Assembly (NCBI GenBank): GCA_963666295.1
Contig: OY762707.1
Location: 1,302,001-1,366,000, forward strand
Length of the DNA: 64,000 nucleotides
Source of the DNA: QZKY01 sp963666295
Lineage (GTDB): Bacteria > Pseudomonadota > Gammaproteobacteria > Burkholderiales > Burkholderiaceae_D
Reading direction: 5' to 3'
In this document: piece by piece, positions 1 through 8,318 of the stretch
Layout of the letters: the number at the start of each line of letters is the position of its first letter
How positions within the stretch are numbered: position 1 is the first letter of the stretch
Program-made: the position numbers and the translations under genes
Notes under the pieces: model-generated
What the model was told of the DNA's origin: nothing
The model's input: only the letters and a program-made list of their open reading frames with translations
Database searches by the model: none

Positions 1-2
1 TT

Positions 3-1403
3 GTGGCCGTCGTGTTGCAATGTAACAACTTTGAAGTGATCAACATGGGCGTGATGGTGCCGGCTGCCGAAATTCTGGCGAAGGCCAAGGAAGTGGGCGC
101 CGACATCATCGGGCTCTCGGGACTGATTACTCCATCGCTCGAAGAGATGATGCATGTCGCCAGTGAAATGCAGCGCGATCCCTACTTCCGTGAACGCAAG
201 ATTCCGTTGATGGTGGGAGGTGCGACGACTGGCCGCGCCCATACAGCGGTGAAGATTGCACCGAATTACGATGGGCCGGTGATTCATACGGCAGATGCGT
301 CGCGTGCGGTGACGGCGGCGCAGAACCTGCTGACGGAAGAAACGCGTGAGAGCTACATCGAAGCCATGATGGCCGATTACGCACATTTGCGCGAACTGCA
401 TGCTGGCAAGAAAAAAGCCAATATTATTCCGTTGCAGGAAGCACGGAACAACCACGCGAAAATCGACTTTAGCGGTGATCATGCGCCTGTCAAACCACGC
501 CTGATCGGTCACCGGTTCCTGAAAAATGCCGATTTGGCGACGATTGCGCAGTACATCGACTGGGGGCCATTCTTTCACACCTGGGATTTGCACGGTCATT
601 ATCCGGCGATTCTGGAAGATGCGGAAATGGGCGAGCAGGCGCGTGCGTTGCTGGCTGACGGACAGGCCATGCTGAAAAAAATCATTGAGGGGCGCTGGCT
701 GACGGCACATGCGGCCCTGGCTTTGATGCCGGCCAATAGCGTTGGCGATGATATCGAAGTTTATACCGACGAAAGTCGTACCGAAGTGGCGTTCACCTAT
801 TTCGGGGTGCGCCAGCAAACGGCCAAGCCGGTGATTGACGGTGTGCCGCATCCGAACCAGTGTCTGGCCGATTTTGTTGCACCCAGGTCGAGCGGCATTG
901 CCGATTATCTCGGCATGTTTGCGCTGACGACGGGACTGGGCGTGGAGAAGCGCGTGCAGCAGTTCAGGGATGCGCTGGATGATTACAGCGCCATTATGTT
1001 GCAGGCATTGGCAGACCGTCTGGTCGAGGCGTTCAGCGAATATCTGCACGAACTGGTGCGCAAGGATCTGTGGGCCTATGCGCATGACGAGCACTTGAGC
1101 CACGAAGAATTACGCAAGGAAAAATTCCGCGGTATTCGTCCGGCACCGGGTTATCCGGCCTGCCCGGAGCATACCGTCAAGAGTGATGTTTTCAAACTGT
1201 TGCGCTGTCAAGAGATTGGCATGGCGCTGACTGAATCGATGGCGATGCTGCCAGGCTCATCCGTATGCGGTTTCTACTTTGCGCATCCAGAATCGAAATT
1301 CTTCAGTGTCGGCAAAATCGGCAGGGATCAATTGACTGATATGGCGGCGCGACGCGGCGTCAGCGAAGAACAACTCACGCACTGGCTGGCACCGAATCTG
1401 TAA
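3..1403 (+). CDS. metH: Cobalamin-dependent methionine synthase, C-terminal part (5' end outside window)
   Basis: This is the last 466 residues of MetH, which methylates homocysteine using methylcobalamin and methyltetrahydrofolate in the cytoplasm. The frame is open to the window edge, so the gene starts upstream. The first ~110 residues are the rest of the Rossmann-type B12-binding domain (the cobalamin-ligating DxHxxG motif must lie just outside). From about residue 150 the AdoMet-dependent reactivation domain follows, with the AdoMet-binding stretch RPAPGYPACPEHT near residue 380. The C-terminus looks complete. In many Burkholderiales MetH is split into a homocysteine-binding protein and a second protein with the remaining domains; which form this is cannot be told here. 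The next gene starts 24 bases downstream and may be co-transcribed. Confidence 0.95.
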   Translation: MAVVLQCNNFEVINMGVMVPAAEILAKAKEVGADIIGLSGLITPSLEEMMHVASEMQRDPYFRERKIPLMVGGATTGRAHTAVKIAPNYDGPVIHTADASRAVTAAQNLLTEETRESYIEAMMADYAHLRELHAGKKKANIIPLQEARNNHAKIDFSGDHAPVKPRLIGHRFLKNADLATIAQYIDWGPFFHTWDLHGHYPAILEDAEMGEQARALLADGQAMLKKIIEGRWLTAHAALALMPANSVGDDIEVYTDESRTEVAFTYFGVRQQTAKPVIDGVPHPNQCLADFVAPRSSGIADYLGMFALTTGLGVEKRVQQFRDALDDYSAIMLQALADRLVEAFSEYLHELVRKDLWAYAHDEHLSHEELRKEKFRGIRPAPGYPACPEHTVKSDVFKLLRCQEIGMALTESMAMLPGSSVCGFYFAHPESKFFSVGKIGRDQLTDMAARRGVSEEQLTHWLAPNL

Positions 1404-1427
1404 ACAGTGATCAATCTGGGAGGCAAC

Positions 1428-3230
1428 GTGAACGCAAAAAACAAAAATAAAATTGCATACACCATTGAGCCGAAGGATTTGGCAGCGCATTTGTTTGCAG
1501 TCACGGTTACGGTGGAAAATCCTGCCCCGGAAGGGCAGCTTTTCGCGCTTCCCGCATGGATTCCGGGCAGCTACATGATCCGCGAATTTGCACGCAATAT
1601 CGTGGAGATCCGTGCGCAATCCGGTGACCGTCCGGTGGCGCTGGAAAAGATCGACAAGGATACCTGGCAGGCAGCGCCGTGTCGTGAGCCCCTCACCTTG
1701 AGTTATGACGTCTATGCGTGGGATTTGTCGGTGCGCGCGGCGCATCTCGACCAGTCGCACGGCTTCTTTAATGGCACCAGTGTGTTTCTGCGTGTAATTG
1801 GGCAGGAAGCGTTGCCGCATGAGGTCGATATCCGCCGCCCTGCGGATGCGGCCTGCAGGGACTGGCGCGTGGCGACATCGATGCCGGAACTGAAAGCCGA
1901 GCGTCACGGTTTCGGCACTTATGTGGCGCAGGATTACGATGAACTGGTCGATCATCCGGTCGAGATGGGCGATTTTGTGCTCGGCACGTTCGAGGCGCAT
2001 GGCGTGCTGCATGAAGTGGTCGTGACCGGCAGGGTGCCGAATCTGGACATGGCGCGTTTGACGGCAGACCTGAAAAAAATCTGCGAAGCGCAGATTGCGC
2101 TGTTCGAGCCGGAAACAAAACAGGCACCGATCGATCGTTACGTATTCCTGACCATGGCCGTTGGCGATGGTTACGGCGGACTGGAGCATCGCGCCTCGAC
2201 GGCACTGCTTTGCTCACGCGCCGATTTGCCGGTGACGCATTCGTCCGAAATGTCCGAAGGCTACAGCACCTTCCTCGGCCTGTGCAGCCACGAGTATTTC
2301 CACACCTGGCACGTCAAGCGCATCAAGCCGGACGTGTTCACGCCGTACAACCTGCAAGCCGAAAGCTACACCACCTTGCTGTGGCTGTTCGAAGGCTTCA
2401 CCACCTATTACGACGACCTGATGCTGGTGCGCAGCGGCGTGGTGGATTTGCCAACCTACTTGCGGCGGCTGGAACGCATCATCGCCAACGTGATGCGCGC
2501 GGGCGGCCGCTTCAAGCAAAGCATGGCCGAAGCCAGTTTCGATGCGTGGACGAAATACTATCGGCAGGATGAAAATGCACCGAACGCGCTGGTGAGTTAC
2601 TACACCAAGGGTGCGATGATGGCGATGGCGCTTGACCTGACCATCCAGCGCAAGACCAGGGGTGAAAAATCGCTGGACGATGTCATGCGCGTCCTGTGGC
2701 GGCGCTACGGCAAGGATTACTACACACCCGGCACTCCGCAGCGCGGCGTGACCGAGCCGGAAGTCGAGGCGCTGATCGAAGAAGTCAGCGGCCTGAAACT
2801 GAAGCGTTTTTTCGACCAGTACATTCGCGGCACGGAAGATGTGCCGCTGGAAACCATCCTGCCCGCCTTTGGCATTGCCGTGACCGATGCCAACAAGCGT
2901 AACAAGCCCAGTCTGGACGTACGCGTGTCACGCGGCAACGAATGTCGCCTGATGCATGTGCACAACGGTGGCGCGGCGCACAAAGCAGGGCTATCCGCTG
3001 ATGACGTAGTGATTGCACTTGACGGCATTCGGGTGACAGGATCGAATCTGGATAACTTGCTTGGCCGTTATGCGCTGGGCGACAAGGTGACGGTACATGC
3101 TTTCCGGCGCGACGAACTGATGACGTTCGAGCTGACGTTGGAACCGGAGCAGGCGGCACGCATTCGTCTGAGCGAGCGCCAGAATTCAAAAGTAGCGCAA
3201 AAAGCGCAGGAGAAGTGGTTGGCGCGTTAG
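1428..3230 (+). CDS. M61 family (glycyl aminopeptidase-like) peptidase with PDZ domain
   Basis: Predicted cytoplasmic zinc aminopeptidase of family M61, about 600 residues, the usual length. The N-terminal beta domain is followed by the gluzincin catalytic domain with the zinc motif HEYFH near residue 288 and the substrate-side GYGGLEH motif about 35 residues earlier. A C-terminal PDZ domain occupies roughly residues 495-585. No signal peptide is seen. The frame is open from a GTG at 1407, but the GTG at 1428 has a good ribosome binding site (GGGAGG at 1418-1423, 4-base gap), so I chose it. The natural substrates of this family in proteobacteria are poorly known. The IS21 element sits 116 bases downstream and has separated it from whatever once followed. 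Confidence 0.88.
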   Translation: MNAKNKNKIAYTIEPKDLAAHLFAVTVTVENPAPEGQLFALPAWIPGSYMIREFARNIVEIRAQSGDRPVALEKIDKDTWQAAPCREPLTLSYDVYAWDLSVRAAHLDQSHGFFNGTSVFLRVIGQEALPHEVDIRRPADAACRDWRVATSMPELKAERHGFGTYVAQDYDELVDHPVEMGDFVLGTFEAHGVLHEVVVTGRVPNLDMARLTADLKKICEAQIALFEPETKQAPIDRYVFLTMAVGDGYGGLEHRASTALLCSRADLPVTHSSEMSEGYSTFLGLCSHEYFHTWHVKRIKPDVFTPYNLQAESYTTLLWLFEGFTTYYDDLMLVRSGVVDLPTYLRRLERIIANVMRAGGRFKQSMAEASFDAWTKYYRQDENAPNALVSYYTKGAMMAMALDLTIQRKTRGEKSLDDVMRVLWRRYGKDYYTPGTPQRGVTEPEVEALIEEVSGLKLKRFFDQYIRGTEDVPLETILPAFGIAVTDANKRNKPSLDVRVSRGNECRLMHVHNGGAAHKAGLSADDVVIALDGIRVTGSNLDNLLGRYALGDKVTVHAFRRDELMTFELTLEPEQAARIRLSERQNSKVAQKAQEKWLAR

Positions 3231-3346
3231 TTCCATATAGTTATTGCTGTTAAAGGCACATTGCCAGAGAAGGCCGATAAATATAAGAAATTGGATGGCG
3301 CTGGCCATCGGCCCGTAAAAAATTTCATCCCGGCATTGAGAGCACC

Positions 3347-3406
3347 TGTTGCCGCTGACCGAAAACTGACCCATTTAAGGGTGTTGTGCTGATTCAAAAT
3401 TGACCC
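3347..3406. repeat. IS21 left end: two terminal repeat copies
   Basis: Two related 25-26 bp repeats, 3347-3372 and 3382-3406, both starting TGTTG and ending TGACCC. They are the expected transposase binding sites at the left end and are matched in inverted orientation at the right end. Confidence 0.85.
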
Positions 3407-3451
3407 AGGTGTTTTACTAGTCCTGCCTAATTATTAAGCAGGAGATAAAAG

Positions 3452-4972
3452 GTGATCACCATGGAAATTTTGAGCAAGATAAGAAGGATGTATTTTCGCG
3501 ACGAGATGTCGCTGCACGCCATTGCCAAGCGCACGGGATTGTCGCGCAACACGGTACGCAAGTGGCTCAGGAAGCCAGAAGAAGTTAAACAGCCGAAGTA
3601 TGTCAGGGACAAGAAAGCCAGCAAGCTTTCCCCGTATCACGGCAAGATCAAGCAGGCGCTTCAAGCCGATCTTCACCGTCCCAAGCAAAACCGCCGCACT
3701 GCCAAGGCGCTGTTTGCACAAATCAGGGCGGAAGGCTACGAAGGCGGATATAGCCAGCTCACCGCTTTTATACGCGAATGGAAAGAAAGCAAAGGCAAGG
3801 CGCACACTGCATTTGTACCGCTCACATTTGGGTTCGGTGAAGCATTCCAGTTCGACTGGAGCGAGGAAGGGCTGGTGATCGGCGGGATATACCGCCGAAT
3901 ACAAGTTGCGCATCTCAAGCTATGCGCCAGTCGTGCTTTCTGGCTGGTCGCCTATCCGAGTCAGGGGCATGAAATGCTGTTCGATGCACACACCCGAGCT
4001 TTCGCTGCCTTGGGCGGCATTCCACGGCGCGGGATATACGACAACATGAAGACGGCAGTAGACAAGGTCAACAAAGGCAAGGGGCGCGTGGTTAACGCAC
4101 GCTTTGCCGTTATGTGCGGCCATTACCTGTTTGACCCTGATTTTTGCAATGTTGCCTCTGGTTGGGAGAAAGGCGTTGTGGAGAAGAATGTCCAGGACAG
4201 CCGCAGGCGAATCTGGCTAGAAGCGCGGGATCGAAAGTTTGGCTCCTTTGCAGAACTCAACGTCTGGCTGGCCGACAAGTGCAAGGCGCTATGGAGCGAA
4301 CTGCGCCACCCGGAACACAAGGAATTCTCCATTGCCGAAATACTGGAGCAAGAGCGTAGTGACATGATGCCGATGCCGTTGACTTTTGACGGTTATGTAG
4401 AAAAGCCAGCCAGAGTATCAAGTACCTGTCTGGTTTCCGTGCTGCGCAATCGCTACTCCGTGCCATGCGAGCTGTCGGGCCAGATGGTCAGTGTGCGCAT
4501 TTATCCTGACCGAATCAATGTAGTGGCGCATGATGCAGTCGTTGCCAGTCATGAGCGACTGTTTGAACGCGGGCAGGTCAGTTACGACTGGCAGCACTAC
4601 ATCCCGCTACTACAGCGCAAGCCTGGAGCGCTCAGGAACGGCGCGCCCTTTGCGGACATGCCTGCACCTTTGAGGCAACTGAAGTTTGGCCTGATGCGGC
4701 GCGAAGGCGGTGATCGACTTATGGCACAAGTACTCTCGGCAGTTCCAACGGCAGGACTGGATTCAGTATTGGTGGCTGTAGAACTCGTGCTTGAATCCGG
4801 CGTACTCAGCGCAGAGCATGTCCTCAATGTCCTTGCCAGGCTTAATGCTGCGCCAATGCCGCCCAGTGTGGAAACCACCCTGGAACTCAAGGAAGCACCG
4901 CTTGCCAATACTGACCGTTACGACCAGCTCAGGCATGAAGTTGCAGACATGACGGAGGATAACCATGCGTGA
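3452..4972 (+). CDS. istA: IS21-family transposase IstA
   Basis: DDE transposase of the IS21 family, 506 residues, the usual length. It has an N-terminal helix-turn-helix (LSRNTVRKWLRK near residue 30) and a retroviral-integrase-like catalytic core: the acidic residues are seen as FQFDWSEEG (near 132), YDNMKTAV (near 195) and VEKNVQDSRR (near 250). The C-terminal domain is intact. The GTG at 3452 is taken as start because an AGGAG lies at 3440-3444, 7 bases upstream; an ATG at 3461 is the alternative. Its stop overlaps the istB start by 8 bases, as expected for translational coupling of istAB. Confidence 0.95.
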   Translation: MITMEILSKIRRMYFRDEMSLHAIAKRTGLSRNTVRKWLRKPEEVKQPKYVRDKKASKLSPYHGKIKQALQADLHRPKQNRRTAKALFAQIRAEGYEGGYSQLTAFIREWKESKGKAHTAFVPLTFGFGEAFQFDWSEEGLVIGGIYRRIQVAHLKLCASRAFWLVAYPSQGHEMLFDAHTRAFAALGGIPRRGIYDNMKTAVDKVNKGKGRVVNARFAVMCGHYLFDPDFCNVASGWEKGVVEKNVQDSRRRIWLEARDRKFGSFAELNVWLADKCKALWSELRHPEHKEFSIAEILEQERSDMMPMPLTFDGYVEKPARVSSTCLVSVLRNRYSVPCELSGQMVSVRIYPDRINVVAHDAVVASHERLFERGQVSYDWQHYIPLLQRKPGALRNGAPFADMPAPLRQLKFGLMRREGGDRLMAQVLSAVPTAGLDSVLVAVELVLESGVLSAEHVLNVLARLNAAPMPPSVETTLELKEAPLANTDRYDQLRHEVADMTEDNHA

Positions 4973-5759
4973 TGTTGCAACAGAACTCAAGGCATTGCGC
5001 CTGCACGGCATGGTCAGTGCGTGGGCGGATTTAACGGCAAATGAACCATCTTCTACCCAGACTTCGAAATGGCTGATTGAACACCTGCTTCAAGCTGAGA
5101 ATACAGACCGTCACATGCGTTCAATCACTAACCAGATGCGTGCAGCGCGGTTTCCTGTACATCGTGATCTGGCTGGCTTTGACTTTGCGCTCAGCAAGGT
5201 CGATCAACCACTGATCAGGCAACTGGCAACGATGGAGTTTGCTGACCATGCACAAAACGTCGTGTTCATCGGTGGGCCAGGCACCGGCAAGACGCATCTG
5301 GCCACAGCCATTGCGATAAGCGGCATAACCCAACACAGCAAGCGTGTGCGGTTTCACTCTACAGTCGATCTGGTCAATATGCTGGAAAAGGAAAAGCGCG
5401 ATGGCAAGGCTGGTCGGATTGCACGCTCACTGATGCGTATGGATCTCGTCATACTCGATGAGCTGGGATACCTGCCGTTCAGCCAGGCCGGCGGGGCATT
5501 GCTATTTCATTTGCTCTCTAAACTTTACGAGCATACCAGTGTGGCCATCACCACGAATCTGAGCTTCTCGGAATGGTCCAGCGTATTTGGCGACAGCAAA
5601 ATGACAACGGCGCTTCTTGATCGCCTGACTCATCATTGCCATATCGTTGAAACCGGCAACGAGTCGTATCGCTTTCAGCACAGCAGTCTGGAAGCAAAAT
5701 CACGCATCAGATCAAGAGAGCAGGCCAGAAAGAATAAAAACGCCGAAACCCAATGCTAA
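4965..5759 (+). CDS. istB: IS21-family helper ATPase IstB
   Basis: AAA+ ATPase (DnaC-like) that assists IstA in target selection and transposition, 264 residues. Walker A is GGPGTGKTHLATAI near residue 103 and Walker B is LVILDELGYLPF near residue 163. The start ATG overlaps the end of istA and is preceded by GGAGG. The short basic C-terminal tail is normal for the family. The gene is intact, which with intact istA means the element could be mobile. Confidence 0.95.
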   Translation: MRDVATELKALRLHGMVSAWADLTANEPSSTQTSKWLIEHLLQAENTDRHMRSITNQMRAARFPVHRDLAGFDFALSKVDQPLIRQLATMEFADHAQNVVFIGGPGTGKTHLATAIAISGITQHSKRVRFHSTVDLVNMLEKEKRDGKAGRIARSLMRMDLVILDELGYLPFSQAGGALLFHLLSKLYEHTSVAITTNLSFSEWSSVFGDSKMTTALLDRLTHHCHIVETGNESYRFQHSSLEAKSRIRSREQARKNKNAETQC

Positions 5760-5894
5760 GGAAATGAAAAAAGGAGGTAATAAAAAACTGGCTATTTGTT
5801 AAACTTATCCACAGCTGCCATACCAAAATGCAGCTTCCGACCCTGGGTCAAAATTCAATCGGCACGGTGGGTCAAATTTCAATCAGCGCGAACA
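5760..5894. repeat. IS21 right end: two terminal repeats and a perfect DnaA box
   Basis: The non-coding right end of the IS. It holds an inner repeat at about 5844-5863 and the outer repeat 5869-5894, inverted copies of the left-end repeats. Between istB and these repeats lies TTATCCACA at 5805-5813, a perfect match to the DnaA box consensus. Whether the box matters for the IS or is chance is unknown. Confidence 0.8.
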
Positions 5895-5905
5895 CACCTG
5901 TAATG

Positions 5906-6376
5906 TCAGCTATTTTGGTCACCGTTCCTGGTGGGGTGAGAGGTGCCCTTTCTTTTTTTTGTTCGCTTCCTTTGGAAGCCGAGCAAATACATCAACACTG
6001 CACCAACCGCAGCAACGAGAATATTTTCCGTGACGCCACCCCAACTCCGGTCAACCACTGCAGCGGAAGGCAAGAACGAGAAATAACGCACTTCCACGCG
6101 CTTGCCCACAACTAGATGTTTGGGCGAGAAATAATCACCCACACGTTGTGTATGTCCCGTTACAAGCTCGCCGCTCGGTAACATGAACGTGTAGCTGATC
6201 ATGTAGGTATAGCGGTTTCTGATCGCCTCAGCACGATCGCCGCCCTGCCTTCGCACGTGCGTAATCTTGCCTTGTCCCTGCGTGCCGAACAAGGCGACAA
6301 AAGGCATGTAGATACCCCAAATCAGCAACATCATGCCCAGACAGAAAACCAGCGAACGACCTATCTTGGCGAACAC
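5906..6376 (-). CDS. Hypothetical membrane protein, DUF3592-like
   Basis: 156 residues of unknown function. One N-terminal membrane segment (about residues 9-30), an extracytoplasmic or cytosolic beta-rich middle (TYMISYTFMLPSGELVTG, VGKRVEVRYF), then a second membrane segment (about 117-135) and a basic tail. This two-helix layout with a YTF..SGE..TG core resembles the DUF3592 family; that assignment is by pattern only. Its start overlaps the end of the upstream gene by 16 bases, so the two are probably co-translated. The stop codon lies only 7 bases from the IS21 target duplication, so the native terminator of this operon has been displaced by the IS. Confidence 0.7.
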   Translation of the reverse strand: MFAKIGRSLVFCLGMMLLIWGIYMPFVALFGTQGQGKITHVRRQGGDRAEAIRNRYTYMISYTFMLPSGELVTGHTQRVGDYFSPKHLVVGKRVEVRYFSFLPSAAVVDRSWGGVTENILVAAVGAVLMYLLGFQRKRTKKRKGTSHPTRNGDQNS

Positions 6377-6939
6377 AACGCTTCCACCATTTTCTTGGCT
6401 TGCGGATAGATTTCCGGTGAACAGAAAAGCGCCGCTTTCGTATGCCAGCGGCCCATTAAATATATCGTGTGGCGACGCTCATCAAAGCGCAAGCGGTTCA
6501 CGTTGCGCCATGAAACAAAACTGCGGGAGCCACTCCGCGCAAGCATTCCAGCGCCGGCCGCACTGAAATTACCTGTAAACAGGCCGAGGATGATGGCCCA
6601 TTTGGATGCATTTGCTGCGCGCCTATCGATTACTTCAGAGTTGACGCCGCGCTTGTCCAGATGAAAGCGCATGTTCATTCGGTTCCGGTAAAAAAGTGCC
6701 ATGACAAGCAAGGCAACGACAACAAACCCAAGATGAATGAGGCCAATCACACAAATGACCACCGGGATGCCAGACCAGTCGCCATCCACCGCAAAAATGG
6801 TGCTGACTAGAAGAGAAACCAGAACAAAAGTGATGGCCAACACGCCAGCAGTTTGACGAAGCACAACTGGACTATTCAGCAAAGGTACTGAAATAGTCCA
6901 GCTCAAGGATGTAAATTTACTGTCACGGACCGAAGGCAT
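6361..6939 (-). CDS. Hypothetical membrane protein
   Basis: About 192 residues, unknown function. Two membrane segments (about 33-52 and 60-86) are followed by a soluble part of some 100 residues that contains ...FVSWRNVNRLRFDERRHTIY, reminiscent of YcxB/PH-like C-terminal domains that read SWxxVxxVxxxxxxxxI; this is a weak resemblance. The ATG at 6939 is preferred to the GTG at 6942 because AGG lies 4 bases before it. It overlaps the next gene (5906-6376) by 16 bases and follows the small secreted protein gene by about 40 bases, so a three-gene operon is likely. Confidence 0.65.
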   Translation of the reverse strand: MPSVRDSKFTSLSWTISVPLLNSPVVLRQTAGVLAITFVLVSLLVSTIFAVDGDWSGIPVVICVIGLIHLGFVVVALLVMALFYRNRMNMRFHLDKRGVNSEVIDRRAANASKWAIILGLFTGNFSAAGAGMLARSGSRSFVSWRNVNRLRFDERRHTIYLMGRWHTKAALFCSPEIYPQAKKMVEALCSPR

Positions 6940-6979
6940 CACACCTGTGCGAGCCAGGAAGGCACGTCAAAGCGTGCCA

Positions 6980-7252
6980 TTATTCTTTACAGAAGCTGCG
7001 TGCTGCTGCATCCAGTGAGGGGTGGGCATAGCCTACACCATCGGGCATCCCCTTTTTCTTGAAATGCCACTTTCCGTTCACATTGACAAATTTTGGACCC
7101 AAGCCATTTTTGCAAACTACATGTACCCTTTGCCGTGGATTTTTTCCGCAACATTCCCACTTTGCCAGAACCCGCCACGCACTGGCTTGTGCACTTAAGG
7201 ACAACAGCACGCATCCTAGGACACTACTAACAATCCACCTTGCCTTCGTCAT
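6980..7252 (-). CDS. Small secreted protein, unknown
   Basis: 90 residues with a clear signal peptide (MTKARWIVSSVLGCVLLSLS then AQASA as cleavage site near residue 25). The mature part is about 65 residues, basic, with four cysteines (ECCGKNP, VVCKNG, SFCKE) that could form two disulfides. I do not recognise a family. The ATG at 7252 is chosen over the upstream GTG at 7264 because GGGAGG lies 4 bases before it. It heads a probable operon with the two membrane proteins downstream. Confidence 0.65.
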   Translation of the reverse strand: MTKARWIVSSVLGCVLLSLSAQASAWRVLAKWECCGKNPRQRVHVVCKNGLGPKFVNVNGKWHFKKKGMPDGVGYAHPSLDAAARSFCKE

Positions 7253-7494
7253 AAAGCCTCCCACAAATGGTTGGAAATGCTGATTAGTAAATGCTTGCTC
7301 GAGCGATCTGCAAAGTTACGCGAGGTTACTTTCGCGTGCGTTGCATCATGTCTCACGCACTGACTCATTCAGCGCCTCCTTCAGTTAAGCTGCATTTGAA
7401 CAGCTGAAAAATACGAGTAATAAACTATCATGACGATGTGATGCCGCCACATGCGCCAGACAGTTTGTGTTTGAAAAGAACAAGCGCTCCCTGG

Positions 7495-8034
7495 CTAGTA
7501 AATTTGACCGTTGTTACACCGTTTCATCCCAGTCTTGTAAATGCCTCCTGGACCTTTCGATCCCTTTTTGCAAAGGGCATAACCATTTGGAACAACTGCG
7601 CCGTTGTTGCATTGCGCGTAGCCAATTTTGTAGCTTCCACCCGCGCCATTGGCACCTTTTTTACAGAAGTTATAACCATTCCGAACAACTGCACCGTTGT
7701 TGCATTGCGCGTAGCCAATTTTGTAGCTTCCACCCGCACCATTGGCGCCCTTTTCACAGTAGGCATAACCATTCTGAATAACTGCGCCGTTGTTGCATCG
7801 CGCGTAGCCAATTTTGTAGCTTCCACCCGCGCCATTGGCACCTTTGCTGCAGTAGTTATAACCATTCTGAACAATTGCACCGTTATTACAACGTGCATGG
7901 CCAAGCTTGTAACAGCCGCCTGGACCATTGCTGCCCTTTGAGCATGTTGAGTAGCCTGATGGGCATGTCGCTGCAAAAGCCAGGCTTGGTACAAACACAA
8001 ACAGCGCCATTATGTACAAACGCATCTTTTTCAT
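7495..8034 (-). CDS. Secreted tandem-repeat Cys/Gly-rich protein
   Basis: 179 residues with a signal peptide (hydrophobic residues 5-20, cleavage near AFA-AT at 21). The mature protein is almost only repeats of 31 residues: cysteines recur at 31, 62, 93, 124 and 155 and again at 49, 80, 111, 142 and 173. Each unit reads C-x-K-G-x-N-G-x-G-G-x-Y-K-x-G then CNNG and QNGY. First and last units are the most diverged. Two cysteines per unit suggest disulfides within or between units. The ATG at 8034 follows GGAG by about 8 bases. I do not recognise the family; it could be a cell-surface or periplasmic structural or adhesive protein. A monocistronic unit is likely (284 bases without genes upstream). 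Confidence 0.75.
   Translation of the reverse strand: MKKMRLYIMALFVFVPSLAFAATCPSGYSTCSKGSNGPGGCYKLGHARCNNGAIVQNGYNYCSKGANGAGGSYKIGYARCNNGAVIQNGYAYCEKGANGAGGSYKIGYAQCNNGAVVRNGYNFCKKGANGAGGSYKIGYAQCNNGAVVPNGYALCKKGSKGPGGIYKTGMKRCNNGQIY
7498..7944. repeat. Five tandem ~93-bp coding repeats
   Basis: The DNA under the repeat protein consists of units of 93 bp (31 codons). The three central copies are nearly identical at nucleotide level (for example the stretch GCCAATTTTGTAGCTTCCAC recurs), while the outer ones are diverged. This pattern is expected from expansion and contraction by slippage or recombination, so copy number may vary between strains. Confidence 0.85.
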
Positions 8035-8318
8035 TTTCTATCTCCGATCCTGAAAGTGCTGGCAAAGAAGCCGTTAAGAAACAAGGATTGAAAAAATCAC
8101 ATCTTTTTCTACGAAAAGCAGCACAATTTAACAAAAAAACGGTGAAATATCACGCATTCTTAGGTGTTCAAGCAGCATTTTAAAAATAATAGCTACCCTA
8201 AACCATAAATTCTGGACAATTATTTTTTTGGCATCACCAATATCGCGAGGTGACACCATATCTTCTGGAACTGTCGCCGGCTACTATTATTGCCAAAGAT
8301 GCGAATCTAGAAAAATCT
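8035..8318. other. Intergenic, AT-rich, no gene seen
   Basis: Lies between the end of trpC and the start of the repeat protein gene on the same strand. It is AT-rich with runs of T and A. It presumably holds the trpC terminator and the repeat-protein promoter, but I see no convincing hairpin with a U-run and no clear -35/-10 pair. Confidence 0.5.

Larger units (their letters stand above)
3347..5894 (+). mobile_element. IS21-family insertion sequence, complete
   Basis: A complete two-gene IS of 2548 bp. Both ends begin with TGTT, and the outermost 26 bp (3347-3372 and the complement of 5869-5894) match closely: TGTT, CGCTGA, GAAA and TGACCC are shared in register. A second, inner copy of the same terminal repeat is present at each end (3382-3406 and about 5844-5863), the multiple-terminal-repeat layout typical of IS21. 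The flanking bases are CACC on the left (3343-3346) and CACC on the right (5895-5898), a 4-bp target duplication. The element lies between the M61 peptidase gene and the end of a small membrane-protein operon and does not appear to break a gene. Intact genes and target duplication suggest a recent, possibly active insertion. Confidence 0.93.

Noticed and set aside
1257..2189. 310-codon minus-strand frame
   Set aside because: Lies antisense to metH and the M61 peptidase, has no domain and no ribosome binding site; a shadow frame.
7498..7944. Regular repeats considered as a CRISPR array
   Set aside because: Units are contiguous 93-bp coding repeats in one open frame without spacers.
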